NCBI GenBank assembly: GCA_001724425.1
Contig: MEEK01000027.1
Location: 34,807-98,806 of the forward strand
Length of the DNA: 64,000 bases
Direction of reading: 5' to 3'
DNA from: Microbacterium sp. SCN 70-27
GTDB lineage: Bacteria > Actinomycetota > Actinomycetes > Actinomycetales > Microbacteriaceae
The translations under genes were made by a program, and so were the position numbers. The notes beneath the pieces were generated by a model that saw only the letters and a program-made list of their open reading frames with translations, was not told the DNA's origin and ran no database searches. Positions within the stretch are counted from its first letter, which is position 1; every line of letters begins with the position of its first letter. Of this stretch, positions 1 to 8,346 are shown piece after piece.

Positions 1-1
1 G

Positions 2-226
2 ACGATCACCAATGGCTTCAAGATGTTCGACCAGAACCTCGCGCTGACCAACGGCGCTCCGTCGCGGCTGTCCGAGCTGCTGGCGCTCAACATCTTCAAC
101 ACCTTCTACGGACGACCCGGCTTCGAAGGCGTGGGCCAAGCCAAGGCGGTCGTCTTCCTGCTGATCGTCGCGGTGATCGCACTCGTGCAGAACCGCTATG
201 CGCGCTCGAAGGAGGCGATCGCATGA
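2..226 (+). CDS. Carbohydrate ABC transporter permease, C-terminal part (cut by window edge)
   Basis: This is the last 74 codons of a MalF-type inner-membrane permease of a sugar ABC importer. The reading frame is open from base 2 and ends at a TGA that overlaps the ATG of the next permease by 4 nt (ATGA), the usual coupling of the two permease subunits. The visible part has a periplasmic-type loop followed by one hydrophobic segment (AVVFLLIVAVIALV) and a short basic cytoplasmic tail. Substrate cannot be told from this fragment; the binding protein and first permease part lie outside the window. Confidence 0.8.
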   Translation, partial: TITNGFKMFDQNLALTNGAPSRLSELLALNIFNTFYGRPGFEGVGQAKAVVFLLIVAVIALVQNRYARSKEAIA

Positions 227-1059
227 ACGACAAGGTGCGCCGCCCCTGGCTGTGGACGACGATCTTCACGATCATCGCCATCGCCTACATGTTCCCGATC
301 GCTCTTGTCGTCATCAACTCGTTCAAGAACAAGGTCTACATCGCGTCGGAGCCGTTCGCGTTCCCGACCGAGGACTCGTTCGTCGGGTGGGCCAACTACC
401 TGCGCGGCATCGAGCTCACCGACTTCCTCGCGTCGGCGGGATGGTCGTTCGTGATCACGATCGGCGCGGCCGTGCTGATCCTGGCGGGGACGTCGATGAC
501 CGCGTGGTGGATCGTTCGTATGGACAACCGCTTCGCCAAGACGCTGTACACGACGTTCCTGTTCAACCTCGTGGTGCCTTTCCAGATGGTGATGTTCACG
601 CTGTCGTGGCTGGCCGACTACCTGGGCCTGAACAATCCGTTCGGACTCTGGATCATCTACCTGGGCTTCGGCGCGGGTCTCGCAGTGTTCATCTTCACGG
701 GCTTCGTCAAAGGCATCCCCTACGAGATCGAAGAGGCCGCCACGATCGACGGCTGCGGTCCGGTCCGTACGTTCGTGCTCATCGTTCTTCCGATCATGAA
801 GCCGGCCGTGATCACGGTCGCGATCCTCGAGGTCATGTGGCTGTGGAATGACTACCTGCTGCCGTACCTGACACTCGATCTGAAGAACTACAAGACGATC
901 CCGATCGCCGTGCAGTACCTTCGCGGCGGCTATGGCTCGGTCGACATGGGCGCTATGATGGGTGTCTTGGTACTCGCCCTGATCCCGGTCATCGTCTTCT
1001 ACTTCGTGAGCCAGAAGCACATCATCAAGGGCGTCGTCGCCGGCGCCGTCAAGGGCTGA
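223..1059 (+). CDS. Carbohydrate ABC transporter permease, MalG family
   Basis: This 278-aa integral membrane protein is the second permease subunit of a CUT1-type sugar importer. It has a hydrophobic helix near residues 12-30 and about five more spread over the chain. The permease EAA loop reads EEAATIDGCGPVRTFVLIVLPIMKP at about residues 168-192, where the transport ATPase docks. Length is typical of MalG homologues. It is translationally coupled to the upstream permease and followed 25 nt later by a LacI regulator. No ATPase gene is present; CUT1 systems in actinobacteria commonly share a distant MsiK-type ATPase (known for the family, inferred here). Confidence 0.88.
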   Translation: MNDKVRRPWLWTTIFTIIAIAYMFPIALVVINSFKNKVYIASEPFAFPTEDSFVGWANYLRGIELTDFLASAGWSFVITIGAAVLILAGTSMTAWWIVRMDNRFAKTLYTTFLFNLVVPFQMVMFTLSWLADYLGLNNPFGLWIIYLGFGAGLAVFIFTGFVKGIPYEIEEAATIDGCGPVRTFVLIVLPIMKPAVITVAILEVMWLWNDYLLPYLTLDLKNYKTIPIAVQYLRGGYGSVDMGAMMGVLVLALIPVIVFYFVSQKHIIKGVVAGAVKG

Positions 1060-1084
1060 TCGCCCTTTGTGAGGAGGCTCCGTC

Positions 1085-2149
1085 GTGGCCGAGATGACCA
1101 TCAAGGAGCTGGCTCGCATCTGCGGTGTCGCCGTCTCGACGGTGTCGCGGGCGATGAACGATCGCTCCGACGTCAACCCCGAGACGCGGGCCCGCATCCG
1201 GGCCGCAGCAGAACAGTACGGCTACGTTCCGAACGGAAGTGCCCGTCGGCTCAAGATCGGCTCGACGAAGACGATCTCGGTCGTCATTCAAGGCGAGTTC
1301 GGGCAGCTGCTGGTAGAGATCCTGCAGCTGCTCGAACGATCCTTCACCGAAGCGGGCTTCGACACGACGATCTCGCACATCGCCGATCCCGAGCACGCCA
1401 ACGCGGGCACGGTGGAGCGCATCGTGCGCGAGGGCAAGTTCGGCGGCGTCGTGTTCCTCGGCCGCTACGGCAGTGCCGACCGCGAGGCATCCGCCCAGCT
1501 GAGTCGCCGCCTCGCCGAGATCGACGTGCCGATGGTGTTCTGCACGACCGCCGACTATTCGGGCGCGGCGGCGCTGCACTCGTCGATCTCGGTCGACGAC
1601 CACGCGGGCGCCCGCGATCTCACGGCCCACCTCGTCTCGCTCGGTCATCGTCGCATCGGGTTCATCGGCGCCGGCGCCGAGCCCGACCGCGAACACGCGT
1701 GGGCGCTGCGCCTGGCCGGTTATCAAGCGGGTCTCCACGACGCCGGCATCGTGTTCGACGACGCACTCGTGATCCCTTCGGCCCTCGAAGAGCAGACCTA
1801 CACGATGCGCAACGGCTATGAGTCGATGCGTGCCTGGCTGCCCTCGGCGCCCGAAGACGTCACCGCGCTGATCGGGGTGTCGGACTGGACGGCGATCGGC
1901 GCGAGCCGTGCACTCAACGAGGCCGGCCGATCGGTGCCCCGCGACATCTCGATCGTCGGCTTCGACGGCCTCGACGTCGCGAACTACGTCGTGCCTCCCT
2001 TGACGACGATCGTGCAGCCGGTCGCCGAGATCGCGCAGAGCACGGCGCGCGTGCTGCTGGCGACGATGGCCGATCCCGGTCGTGCGATCGAGCAGGTCTG
2101 GATCCGCGGGCGCCTGCTGACCGGAGAGTCGGTGCGACGACTGTCGTGA
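1085..2149 (+). CDS. LacI family transcriptional regulator
   Basis: This 354-aa protein is a DNA-binding repressor. The N-terminus holds a LacI helix-turn-helix (TIKELARICGVAVSTVSRAM, residues 4-23) with the following hinge region, then a periplasmic-binding-protein-like effector domain from about residue 60 to the end. The start is GTG, preceded by GAGGAGG 7-8 nt upstream. It lies in the same direction as the two sugar permeases, so it most likely controls that operon in response to the imported sugar or a derivative. The actual ligand is unknown. The next 700 bp are a genomic scar without genes. Confidence 0.88.
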   Translation: MAEMTIKELARICGVAVSTVSRAMNDRSDVNPETRARIRAAAEQYGYVPNGSARRLKIGSTKTISVVIQGEFGQLLVEILQLLERSFTEAGFDTTISHIADPEHANAGTVERIVREGKFGGVVFLGRYGSADREASAQLSRRLAEIDVPMVFCTTADYSGAAALHSSISVDDHAGARDLTAHLVSLGHRRIGFIGAGAEPDREHAWALRLAGYQAGLHDAGIVFDDALVIPSALEEQTYTMRNGYESMRAWLPSAPEDVTALIGVSDWTAIGASRALNEAGRSVPRDISIVGFDGLDVANYVVPPLTTIVQPVAEIAQSTARVLLATMADPGRAIEQVWIRGRLLTGESVRRLS

Positions 2150-2438
2150 CCGCGGCGGTGCGGCGTCATGCTCGTGCCGTCGCGTGGCAGCGCGAGTAGC
2201 GTCGACGCATGACGCGCCCCGATAGACACCACCTTTCGGCGGACCGTCCGACCTGACTCTGGCGGTCCACGCCGGCAACCGGGTCGGTCCGGGCAGTGCT
2301 TTCCCGCGCCGAACGGGAGGTACACGAACCGGTTCTTCTCGGCGGGGGAAGCCATCGGGTGCCCCTCGCGGCGGTGCGGTCCATTGTGACTCCGCGCTCA
2401 GTGAGCGGTGCTGCCGGGTGCGACGACGGCCTTGAACG
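2150..2438. other. Gene-free stretch upstream of the IS remnant
   Basis: No supported coding region is visible on either strand. Short protein-like fragments occur, for example LAVHAGN on the plus strand, but they are broken by stops and frame changes within 10-40 codons. The stretch is best read as eroded sequence. Confidence 0.5.
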
Positions 2439-2597
2439 GCTCTTCGCAGTTGAGGGTGTAGTCGAGGGGCGCCGGCTGGTTCGCGCAAAGGCGTCGAGGT
2501 CTTCCAGGATGGAAGTTCTCACACTGCCCGTCCGCCGGAAGACCTCGACTTGCACCACCCTACGTTCGCGACCCCTGACCTCACCACGTTCGGCAGG
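2439..2597 (+). mobile_element. Left end of an ISL3-family-type insertion sequence (remnant)
   Basis: The segment opens with GGCTCTTCGCAGTTGAGGGT, which matches my memory of terminal inverted repeats of actinobacterial ISL3 elements. It continues with a perfect 13-bp inverted repeat (GTCGAGGTCTTCC at 2493-2505, complement at 2537-2549) in the region where such elements carry their transposase promoter. A TTG codon at 2550 then opens about 16 codons, HHPTFATPDLTTFGR, resembling the N-terminus of ISL3 transposases (PDLTTF motif). After about 2597 the similarity stops, so the rest of the transposase and the right end are gone. Family assignment is from recalled motifs, not a search. Confidence 0.5.
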
Positions 2598-2700
2598 AGG
2601 CCCAGCCGCTGTCTGTTGCGAAAGCAGGGTCGATCGCGGCTGGCGCCCCGGCCGGTGGCGTTCAATGCCGGTTCGCCCGGCTTTCGGAACGCGCGGGCGG

Positions 2701-2793
2701 GACGAACCGGCAGGCGAGCAGGGCGGGGCGGGACGAACCGGCGGGCGAGCAGGGCAGGGCGGGACGAACCGGCAGGCGAGCCGGGCAGGGTGG
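2701..2793. repeat. 31-bp tandem repeat, three copies
   Basis: Three head-to-tail copies start at 2701, 2732 and 2763. Each begins GACGAACCGGCAGGCGAGCA or a near variant. Copies differ by one to a few bases (CAGG/CGGG, GGCGGGG/GGCAGGG). No ORF on either strand explains the period, since 31 is not a multiple of three. The array sits between the IS remnant and the end of the aminotransferase gene. Confidence 0.85.
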
Positions 2794-2875
2794 GGAGGAC
2801 AGCGGCGAATGGCCGGACAGGCTACTCAGTGGGCGGGGGCGAAGCGGCCGGCGAACCGCGCGGCGAGAGACCGGG

Positions 2876-4246
2876 TCAGGCCGTGACGACGGCGTCGGTC
2901 ACGGCGAGCGCGCGATCGATGATGTCGAGGCCGCGGACGAGGTCGTCCTCGGAGATCACGAGCGGCGGCGCGACGTGCACACGGTTGAAGTGGGTGAAGG
3001 GCCACAGGCCCTCCTTCTTGCACGCCGCAGCGAAGGCGGCCATGGGCGCCGCGTCGGCGCCCGAGGCGTTGAACGGCACGAGCGGTTCGCGCGTCTCGGC
3101 GTCTTTCACGAGTTCGATCGCCCAGAACAGGCCCCGGCCCCGCACCTCTCCCACGGAGGGATGCGCAGCGGCGATCTCGCGCAGGCGCGGCTCGACGACG
3201 CGGTCGCCGAGGTCGCGGACCCGCTCGAGGATGCCATCGCGGGCGAACACCTCGAACGTCGCGATACCGGGCGCACAGGCGAGCGGGTGCCCCGAGTACG
3301 TCAGGCCTCCCGGGAAGGCGACGGTGTCGAAACGCGCCGTGATCGCGTCGGAGATGACAACGCCGCCGAGCGGCACGTACCCCGAGTTGACGCCCTTCGC
3401 GAACGTGATGAGGTCGGGGACGACGTCGAATGCCTGGAAGGCGAACCACTCGCCGATGCGGCCGAAGCCGACCATCACCTCGTCCGCGATGTAGACGATG
3501 CCGTACTTGTCGCACAGCGCGCGCACGCCCGGCAGGTAGCCGGGCGGCGGCACGAGCACACCGTTCGTGCCGACGACGGACTCGATGATGATCGCGCCGA
3601 TCGTCGACGCGCCCTCGAGGACGATCGTCTGCTCGAGGTGCTCGAGGGCGCGTGCCGACTCCTCGTCGGGCGACGACGAGTGGAACGGCGAGCGGTAGGC
3701 GTACGGCCCGAAGAAGTGGGCGACGGAGCCGTCGGACGGCTCGTTTGGCCAGCGTCGCGGGTCGCCCGTGAGGGTGATCGCGGTCGACGTGTTGCCGTGG
3801 TAGCTCCGGTACATGGCGAGCACCTTGCGCTTGCCGGTGACGATGCGCGCCATCCGCACGGCGTTCTCGACGGCATCCGCGCCGCCGTTCGTGAAGAACA
3901 CCTTCGAGAACCCGTCCGGCGCGATTTCGCTGATGCGACGGGCGAGCTCGCCCCGCACATCGTTCGCCATCGACGGCTGGATCGTTGCGAGGCGACCGGC
4001 CTGCTCCTGGATCGCCGCGACGAGATCGGGATGCTGGTGCCCGAGATTCAGGTTGACCAGCTGGCTGGAGAAATCGAGGTAGCTGTTGCCCTCGTAGTCC
4101 CAGAAGGTCGCGCCCTGACCGCCGGCGACGGGCGTCGGGTCGATGAGCGCCTGCGCGCTCCACGAGTGGAAGACGTGGCCGCGGTCGTTCGCACGCACTC
4201 GCGCGTTCTCGTCGAGGTCGATGACAGAGTCGGTGATGGATGTCAT
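2876..4246 (-). CDS. Class III (omega-type) aminotransferase, PLP-dependent
   Basis: This 456-aa cytosolic enzyme transfers an amino group from an amine or omega-amino acid to a keto acid. PLP-binding lysine is K284 in TFAKGVNSG; the aspartate of the cofactor site is in ADEV (residues 254-257); the GHPL motif follows in GGLTYSGHPLAC. Length is typical for taurine/beta-alanine:pyruvate-type transaminases. ATG at 4246 is chosen because AAAGGAG lies 6 nt upstream; an in-frame codon 11 codons further up has no such site. It is in the same direction as, and about 97 nt downstream of, an FAD amine oxidoreductase, which suggests joint use of a polyamine, GABA-like or similar amine. Exact substrate is not determinable. 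Confidence 0.85.
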   Translation of the reverse strand: MTSITDSVIDLDENARVRANDRGHVFHSWSAQALIDPTPVAGGQGATFWDYEGNSYLDFSSQLVNLNLGHQHPDLVAAIQEQAGRLATIQPSMANDVRGELARRISEIAPDGFSKVFFTNGGADAVENAVRMARIVTGKRKVLAMYRSYHGNTSTAITLTGDPRRWPNEPSDGSVAHFFGPYAYRSPFHSSSPDEESARALEHLEQTIVLEGASTIGAIIIESVVGTNGVLVPPPGYLPGVRALCDKYGIVYIADEVMVGFGRIGEWFAFQAFDVVPDLITFAKGVNSGYVPLGGVVISDAITARFDTVAFPGGLTYSGHPLACAPGIATFEVFARDGILERVRDLGDRVVEPRLREIAAAHPSVGEVRGRGLFWAIELVKDAETREPLVPFNASGADAAPMAAFAAACKKEGLWPFTHFNRVHVAPPLVISEDDLVRGLDIIDRALAVTDAVVTA

Positions 4247-4342
4247 GTCTGCTCCTTTGCGGCGACGCGGCGTGGGCACCTGGCTCCGAGCCTAGGGGGC
4301 ACACGTCTCGCTCCGCACCGCTCACCGCACGGCGGCCCGCCG

Positions 4343-5785
4343 CTACGAGTCGAAGCCGAGGCCGAGCGCGTCGAGCGTCTTCAGCAGCAGGTTGCGTCGG
4401 CCCTCGTTGTGGTCGGCACGGTCGAGCGACCGGCGCGTCAGGTTGATGCCGATCGCGGCGGCGGGCTCGGGCGGGAACGGCAGCGGGCGCTTCCGCACCA
4501 TCTCGAGGTGGGTGCGCTCGGTGTCGGCACCGTCCAGCAGGTCGAGCATCACGTTGCCAGCGAACCGCGTCGAGCCGACACCGAGCCCCGTGAACCCGGC
4601 CGCATACGCGACACGGCCGCGCCGTGCCGTGCCGAAGAACGCCGTGAACTGGGTCGACGTGTCGATCGCGCCCGCCCACTGGTGCGAGAAGCGCAGCCCC
4701 TCGAGCTGCGGGAACGTCGTGAAGAAGTGACTCGCGAGTTTCGCCCACACGTCGGGACGGTTCTCGTACCGCGGATCGACGCGGCGGCCGTAGTGGTAGA
4801 TCGCGTCGTACCCGCCGAAGAGGATCCGGCCGTCCTGGGTCGGGCGGTAGTAGTGGAACTGGTTCGCCATGTCGCCGATACCCTGGCGCCCCGCCCAGCC
4901 GATGGCATCCCACTGCTCGGCTGTCAACGGTTCGGTCATCAGCACGTAGTCGTACACCGGCACCGTCATCAGGCGATTGCGCCGCAGCAGCGACGGGAAC
5001 ACGTTCGTCGCGAGCACGGCGTGGTCGGCCTCGACGCGTCCGCAGTCGGTCTCGACCGTCACGCCGCCCGAGGCCGCATCCGTCGTCAGCGCGCGCACGT
5101 GCGACCGCTCGAAGATCTCGACGCCGCGCTCTTCACAGACCCGCGCGAGCTCAGCGGCAAGCCGTGCCGGGTGGACGAGAGCGCATTCGCGAGTCTCCCA
5201 GATGCCCGCAAGATATGTCGGCGAGTTCACCGCGGCACGGACGGATGCCTCGTCCAGGTAGACCACGTCGGGGTCTCCGGCCGCCTCCCTGCGCCACTCG
5301 TCGAGCCAGGCGAGCTGGTGCGGCTCGACGGCGGGTGCCAGCTGGCCCGTGCGTTCGAACTGGACGTCGAGGTCGAGGCCCGCCACGGTCGCCTCGATCT
5401 CGTCGAGGTTCTGCCGTCCCAGGCGCTCGAGCGTGTCGATCTCCTTCGGCCACCGCGCCACGCCGTTCTCGTGGCCGTGCGTGATGCTCGCTTCGCAGAA
5501 GCCGCCGTTGCGCCCCGACGCCGCCCACCCGACGCGCTGCGCCTCGACGATGACGACACGACGCTCGGGGTCGCGGAGTTTGGCGAGCAGCGCGGTCCAA
5601 AGGCCCGTGTAGCCGGCGCCGACGATCACGAGGTCGGTGCGGACAGCACTGCGCAGCGGAGCGCGGTCGGGGCGCAACTCGGCGGGGAGGTCGTGCGTCC
5701 AGAACACGGCGAACCGGGTCTCGGCAAGGCTGTGGCCGATGACGGATGCCGACGGCATCCGTCTCTCGTAGACGGTGGTTCCCAC
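4343..5785 (-). CDS. FAD-dependent oxidoreductase, DAO/PuuB-like family
   Basis: This 480-aa flavoenzyme belongs to the D-amino-acid oxidase fold, with an N-terminal FAD-binding Rossmann motif (DLVIVGAGYTGLWTALLAK) and the family stretch GWAASGRNGGFC that lies near the flavin. A C-terminal GFTGLGVGSTRFAGN block closes the FAD site. Closest family memory is gamma-glutamylputrescine oxidase (PuuB) and related amine or amino-acid oxidases. GTG at 5785 is chosen because AGGGAG lies 8 nt before it; an in-frame GTG at 5809 lacks a site. It is probably co-transcribed with the downstream aminotransferase and feeds it a carbonyl or amine intermediate (inference). Confidence 0.8.
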   Translation of the reverse strand: MGTTVYERRMPSASVIGHSLAETRFAVFWTHDLPAELRPDRAPLRSAVRTDLVIVGAGYTGLWTALLAKLRDPERRVVIVEAQRVGWAASGRNGGFCEASITHGHENGVARWPKEIDTLERLGRQNLDEIEATVAGLDLDVQFERTGQLAPAVEPHQLAWLDEWRREAAGDPDVVYLDEASVRAAVNSPTYLAGIWETRECALVHPARLAAELARVCEERGVEIFERSHVRALTTDAASGGVTVETDCGRVEADHAVLATNVFPSLLRRNRLMTVPVYDYVLMTEPLTAEQWDAIGWAGRQGIGDMANQFHYYRPTQDGRILFGGYDAIYHYGRRVDPRYENRPDVWAKLASHFFTTFPQLEGLRFSHQWAGAIDTSTQFTAFFGTARRGRVAYAAGFTGLGVGSTRFAGNVMLDLLDGADTERTHLEMVRKRPLPFPPEPAAAIGINLTRRSLDRADHNEGRRNLLLKTLDALGLGFDS

Positions 5786-5929
5786 GGGGCGCTCCCTGTC
5801 CGGGTGCACATGGCGGCGATGCGACGACGTATCACCCTGTCGCCATTCAATAGTCAGGAACGGCGCGGGGCAAGCCTCTCGCCACGCGCGGGTCGGCGCG
5901 TCGACTCAGCGCGCGGGCCGAGCGTCGGT

Positions 5930-7819
5930 TCAGAGCGGCGTCACACGCAGCCACACGAACCCGTGTGCGGGCAGGTCGATTCCCTCGTCGAGGTCGAGTT
6001 CGACGTCGTGGATGAGGTCGAAGGCGTTGCGCTCGAAACCGGACAGCGTGAGCGGATCGATGCGCACCTCCCGGTCGCCGACGTTGGCGAGCACGAGGAC
6101 GCGGGTCGCCTGTCCCGGCCGCTGGTAGCCGATGACGGAGGTGTACGGCGTCCGGAATCCGATGAGGTCGTTCCCGGCCAGTTCGGGCGCCGACTGCCGT
6201 ACCGCGATGAGTTTCGTGAGTCGGCGGAACACGCGCCCGGCCGCCGTGTCGAGGTTTCCGCGCTGTGCGTATCGATCGCGGGGGCTGTTGCCACGGTGCA
6301 CCCAACGGCTGTCGCCGCGGCAGACCGGGTCGTCGGCGTAGGAGTAGTCGTTGAGCTGCGCGACCTCGTCGCCGAGATACAGCAGCGGGATGCCTCCGGT
6401 GGACAGCGCGAGCGCGTGCGCGAGCAGCACCCGGTCCTCGCCTCCGGCGTCGCCCGCCTCGATCCCGGCGAGCGATGCGGTGGTGCCGGTCACGCGGGCA
6501 TCCCCCGTCGCGGGGTTCTCCTGGAAGGCGACTCCGCGGGCGAACGAGCCGTCGAAGCGCCCCGTGTAGAAGCGGTTCAGGAACTGGCGGTGCCCGTACC
6601 CGTCGATGCCGAGCGCCGCGGCATCCTCGTCGGCGAACGTCCAGCCGACGTCGTCGTGCGAGCGCACGTAGTTCACCCAGGCGGTGCCGGCGGGCAGAGC
6701 GTGGCGTCGCTCCAGGGCATCCTGAAGGAGTCGCCCGTCGCGGGTTGCGAGCGCCTCCCACGTGAGCGCCATCTGGAGCGGGTTGTAGGAGAGCTGGCAT
6801 TCGCCCGGCGAGATGTAGGCGACGACCTCGTCGGGGTGGACGATCGCCTCGGACTTGAATACCATCCCGGGCGCCGCCATCGCGAGCACGGCGTTGAACG
6901 CCTGCAGCAGCATGTGCGCCTCGGGGAGCGACTCGCACGAGGTGCCGAGCTGCTTCCAGATGAACGCGACCGCATCCATGCGCAGCACTTCGACGCCCTG
7001 GTTGGCGAGGAAGAGCATCTCGCCGGCCATCGCGCGGAACACCGCCGGGTTCGCGTAGTTGAGGTCCCATTGGTAGTGGTAGAACGTCGACCAGATCCAG
7101 CGGCCGTCGTCGAGCTGCACGAACGAGCCGGCGTGATCGTCCGGGAAGATCTCGCGCGTCGTCCGCTCGTAGGCATCCGGCATCTCGCGGTCGGGGAAGA
7201 TCAGGTAGAAGTCCTCGTAGGCGGGGTCGCCGGCGACTGCCGCGCGCGCCCAGTCGTGCTCATTGCTCGTGTGGTTGAACACGAAGTCGAGCACGAGTGA
7301 GATCCCGGACGTCCGGAGGTCGGCGGCGAGCTCGGAGAGCTGCGCCATCGTGCCGAGACTCGGATTCACACGGCGATAGCTCGACACGGCGTAGCCGCCG
7401 TCGTTGTCGCCCTCGGGAGCGTCGAACAGCGGCATGAGGTGCAGGTAGCTGAGCCCCAGTTCGCGGAAGTACGGGATCTGATCGCGGATGCCCGCGAGGT
7501 TCCCCGCGAACCGGTCGACGTAGCAGACGCCGCCGAGCGCGCGCTCGGACGCGAACCACTCCGGGTCGGCGAGACGCTGCTCGTCGCGCACCTTGAGCTC
7601 CAGCGGCCGGGCGTTCCATGCCGAGGATGCCTCGGCGGCGAGCATGGCCAACTGCTCCTGCCCGTCGCCGCGGCCACCGTACAGGCGCGCGAACAGGTCG
7701 TGCAGACGCGGGAACTGGGCGTCGAATCGCGTGAGGAAGTCGTCGTCGACGCGTCCGGCACGCTCCATCGCGTCCAGAGCGGCGGCGCGGTCCGCCTCCA
7801 GAGTGGTCAGCGCGGTCAC
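5930..7819 (-). CDS. Amylosucrase (GH13 sucrose glucosyltransferase)
   Basis: This 629-aa GH13 enzyme is expected to split sucrose and transfer glucose to an alpha-glucan, releasing fructose. GH13 landmarks are visible: DFVFNHTS (region I), LRMDAVAFIW with nucleophile D282, FKSEAIVHP with acid/base E324, and VRSHDDVGW with D389. The stretch IWKQLGTSCESLPEAH after the nucleophile is characteristic of amylosucrases rather than trehalose synthases. Full length matches Neisseria/Deinococcus amylosucrases (about 630-650 aa). The start is GTG with GGAG about 7 nt upstream. There is no signal peptide, so it acts in the cytosol on imported sucrose. The sugar ABC transporter and LacI gene lie 4 kb away, beyond an IS scar. 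Confidence 0.88.
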   Translation of the reverse strand: MTALTTLEADRAAALDAMERAGRVDDDFLTRFDAQFPRLHDLFARLYGGRGDGQEQLAMLAAEASSAWNARPLELKVRDEQRLADPEWFASERALGGVCYVDRFAGNLAGIRDQIPYFRELGLSYLHLMPLFDAPEGDNDGGYAVSSYRRVNPSLGTMAQLSELAADLRTSGISLVLDFVFNHTSNEHDWARAAVAGDPAYEDFYLIFPDREMPDAYERTTREIFPDDHAGSFVQLDDGRWIWSTFYHYQWDLNYANPAVFRAMAGEMLFLANQGVEVLRMDAVAFIWKQLGTSCESLPEAHMLLQAFNAVLAMAAPGMVFKSEAIVHPDEVVAYISPGECQLSYNPLQMALTWEALATRDGRLLQDALERRHALPAGTAWVNYVRSHDDVGWTFADEDAAALGIDGYGHRQFLNRFYTGRFDGSFARGVAFQENPATGDARVTGTTASLAGIEAGDAGGEDRVLLAHALALSTGGIPLLYLGDEVAQLNDYSYADDPVCRGDSRWVHRGNSPRDRYAQRGNLDTAAGRVFRRLTKLIAVRQSAPELAGNDLIGFRTPYTSVIGYQRPGQATRVLVLANVGDREVRIDPLTLSGFERNAFDLIHDVELDLDEGIDLPAHGFVWLRVTPL

Positions 7820-7941
7820 GCGGGCTCCTTCCGTACGCTGTCAGCCTAGGGGAGGCTACGCTGGCGGCATCCGCGCACGACCGTCGGAAAGCGCCGCGGT
7901 CAGCGCCCCGCCCACGCGCACGAGCAGACGGAGGATCGGTC

Positions 7942-8307
7942 ATGAATCTCGTCCAGATCGCCCAGCATGCCGACGATCTCGATCGCGCGGCCGACTTCTA
8001 CACGATGCTCATCGGGCGCCCGCCGCTCGCGCGTTTCGACCCGCCGGGGCTCGTCTTCTTCGATCTGGACGGCGCACGGCTGCTCCTCGACCGCGCGGCA
8101 CCCAGTGCGCTCCTGTACCTGCGTGTCGACAACGTCCACGAAACGCTGGAGGAACTGGGCGCACTCGTCGACGTCGTCAGCGCACCGCACGTGATCTTCA
8201 CGCACGACGACGACACCCTCGGCCCGCAGGGCTTCGAGGAGTGGCAGGCCTTCATCCGCGACAGCGAGGGCAACACGGTCGGGCTCGTCGCGTTCCAGAG
8301 AGCCTGA
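7942..8307 (+). CDS. VOC-superfamily (glyoxalase-fold) protein
   Basis: This 121-aa protein has the beta-alpha-beta-beta-beta repeats of the vicinal oxygen chelate fold: MNLVQIAQHADDLDRAADFYTMLIG at the N-terminus, VFFDLDGARLLLDR in the middle, and a closing FIRDSEGNTVGLVAF strand with the D-x-EGN motif that often supplies a metal ligand. The function could be a lyase, dioxygenase or resistance-type binding protein; nothing in the sequence settles it. GGAGG lies 9 nt before the ATG. It is divergent from the amylosucrase gene and followed 40 nt later by the serine dehydratase gene. Confidence 0.8.
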   Translation: MNLVQIAQHADDLDRAADFYTMLIGRPPLARFDPPGLVFFDLDGARLLLDRAAPSALLYLRVDNVHETLEELGALVDVVSAPHVIFTHDDDTLGPQGFEEWQAFIRDSEGNTVGLVAFQRA

Positions 8308-8334
8308 CCCCGGGCGCCGGAGGTGAGCACGACG

Positions 8335-8340
8335 TAAGGT
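8335..8340 (+). promoter_or_regulatory. -10 hexamer for leaderless sdaA
   Basis: TAAGGT lies 6 nt before the ATG at 8347, the spacing expected if transcription starts at the start codon. Confidence 0.5.
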
Positions 8341-8346
8341 CGGGGC

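Noticed and set aside
2240-2300. Fragment of a Cys/Met-metabolism PLP enzyme (LAVHAGN)
   Set aside because: Only about eight residues resemble the family start, followed by frame loss; too little to call a pseudogene.
2300-2355. Cytochrome P450 haem motif on the minus strand (PFGAGKHC)
   Set aside because: The cysteine is one residue too early for the P450 signature and nothing else of a P450 is present.
2401-2490. Protein-like minus-strand frame QPAPLDYTLNCEEPFKAVVA
   Set aside because: It is short, has no start or upstream domain, and falls across the IS terminal repeat, so it is better explained as translated IS sequence.
2975-7300. A 1441-codon open frame on the plus strand
   Set aside because: It is exactly antisense to the aminotransferase, FAD oxidase and amylosucrase genes, all of which have clear family motifs. 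Its translation is an Arg/Asp/Val-biased shadow typical of high-GC antisense frames.
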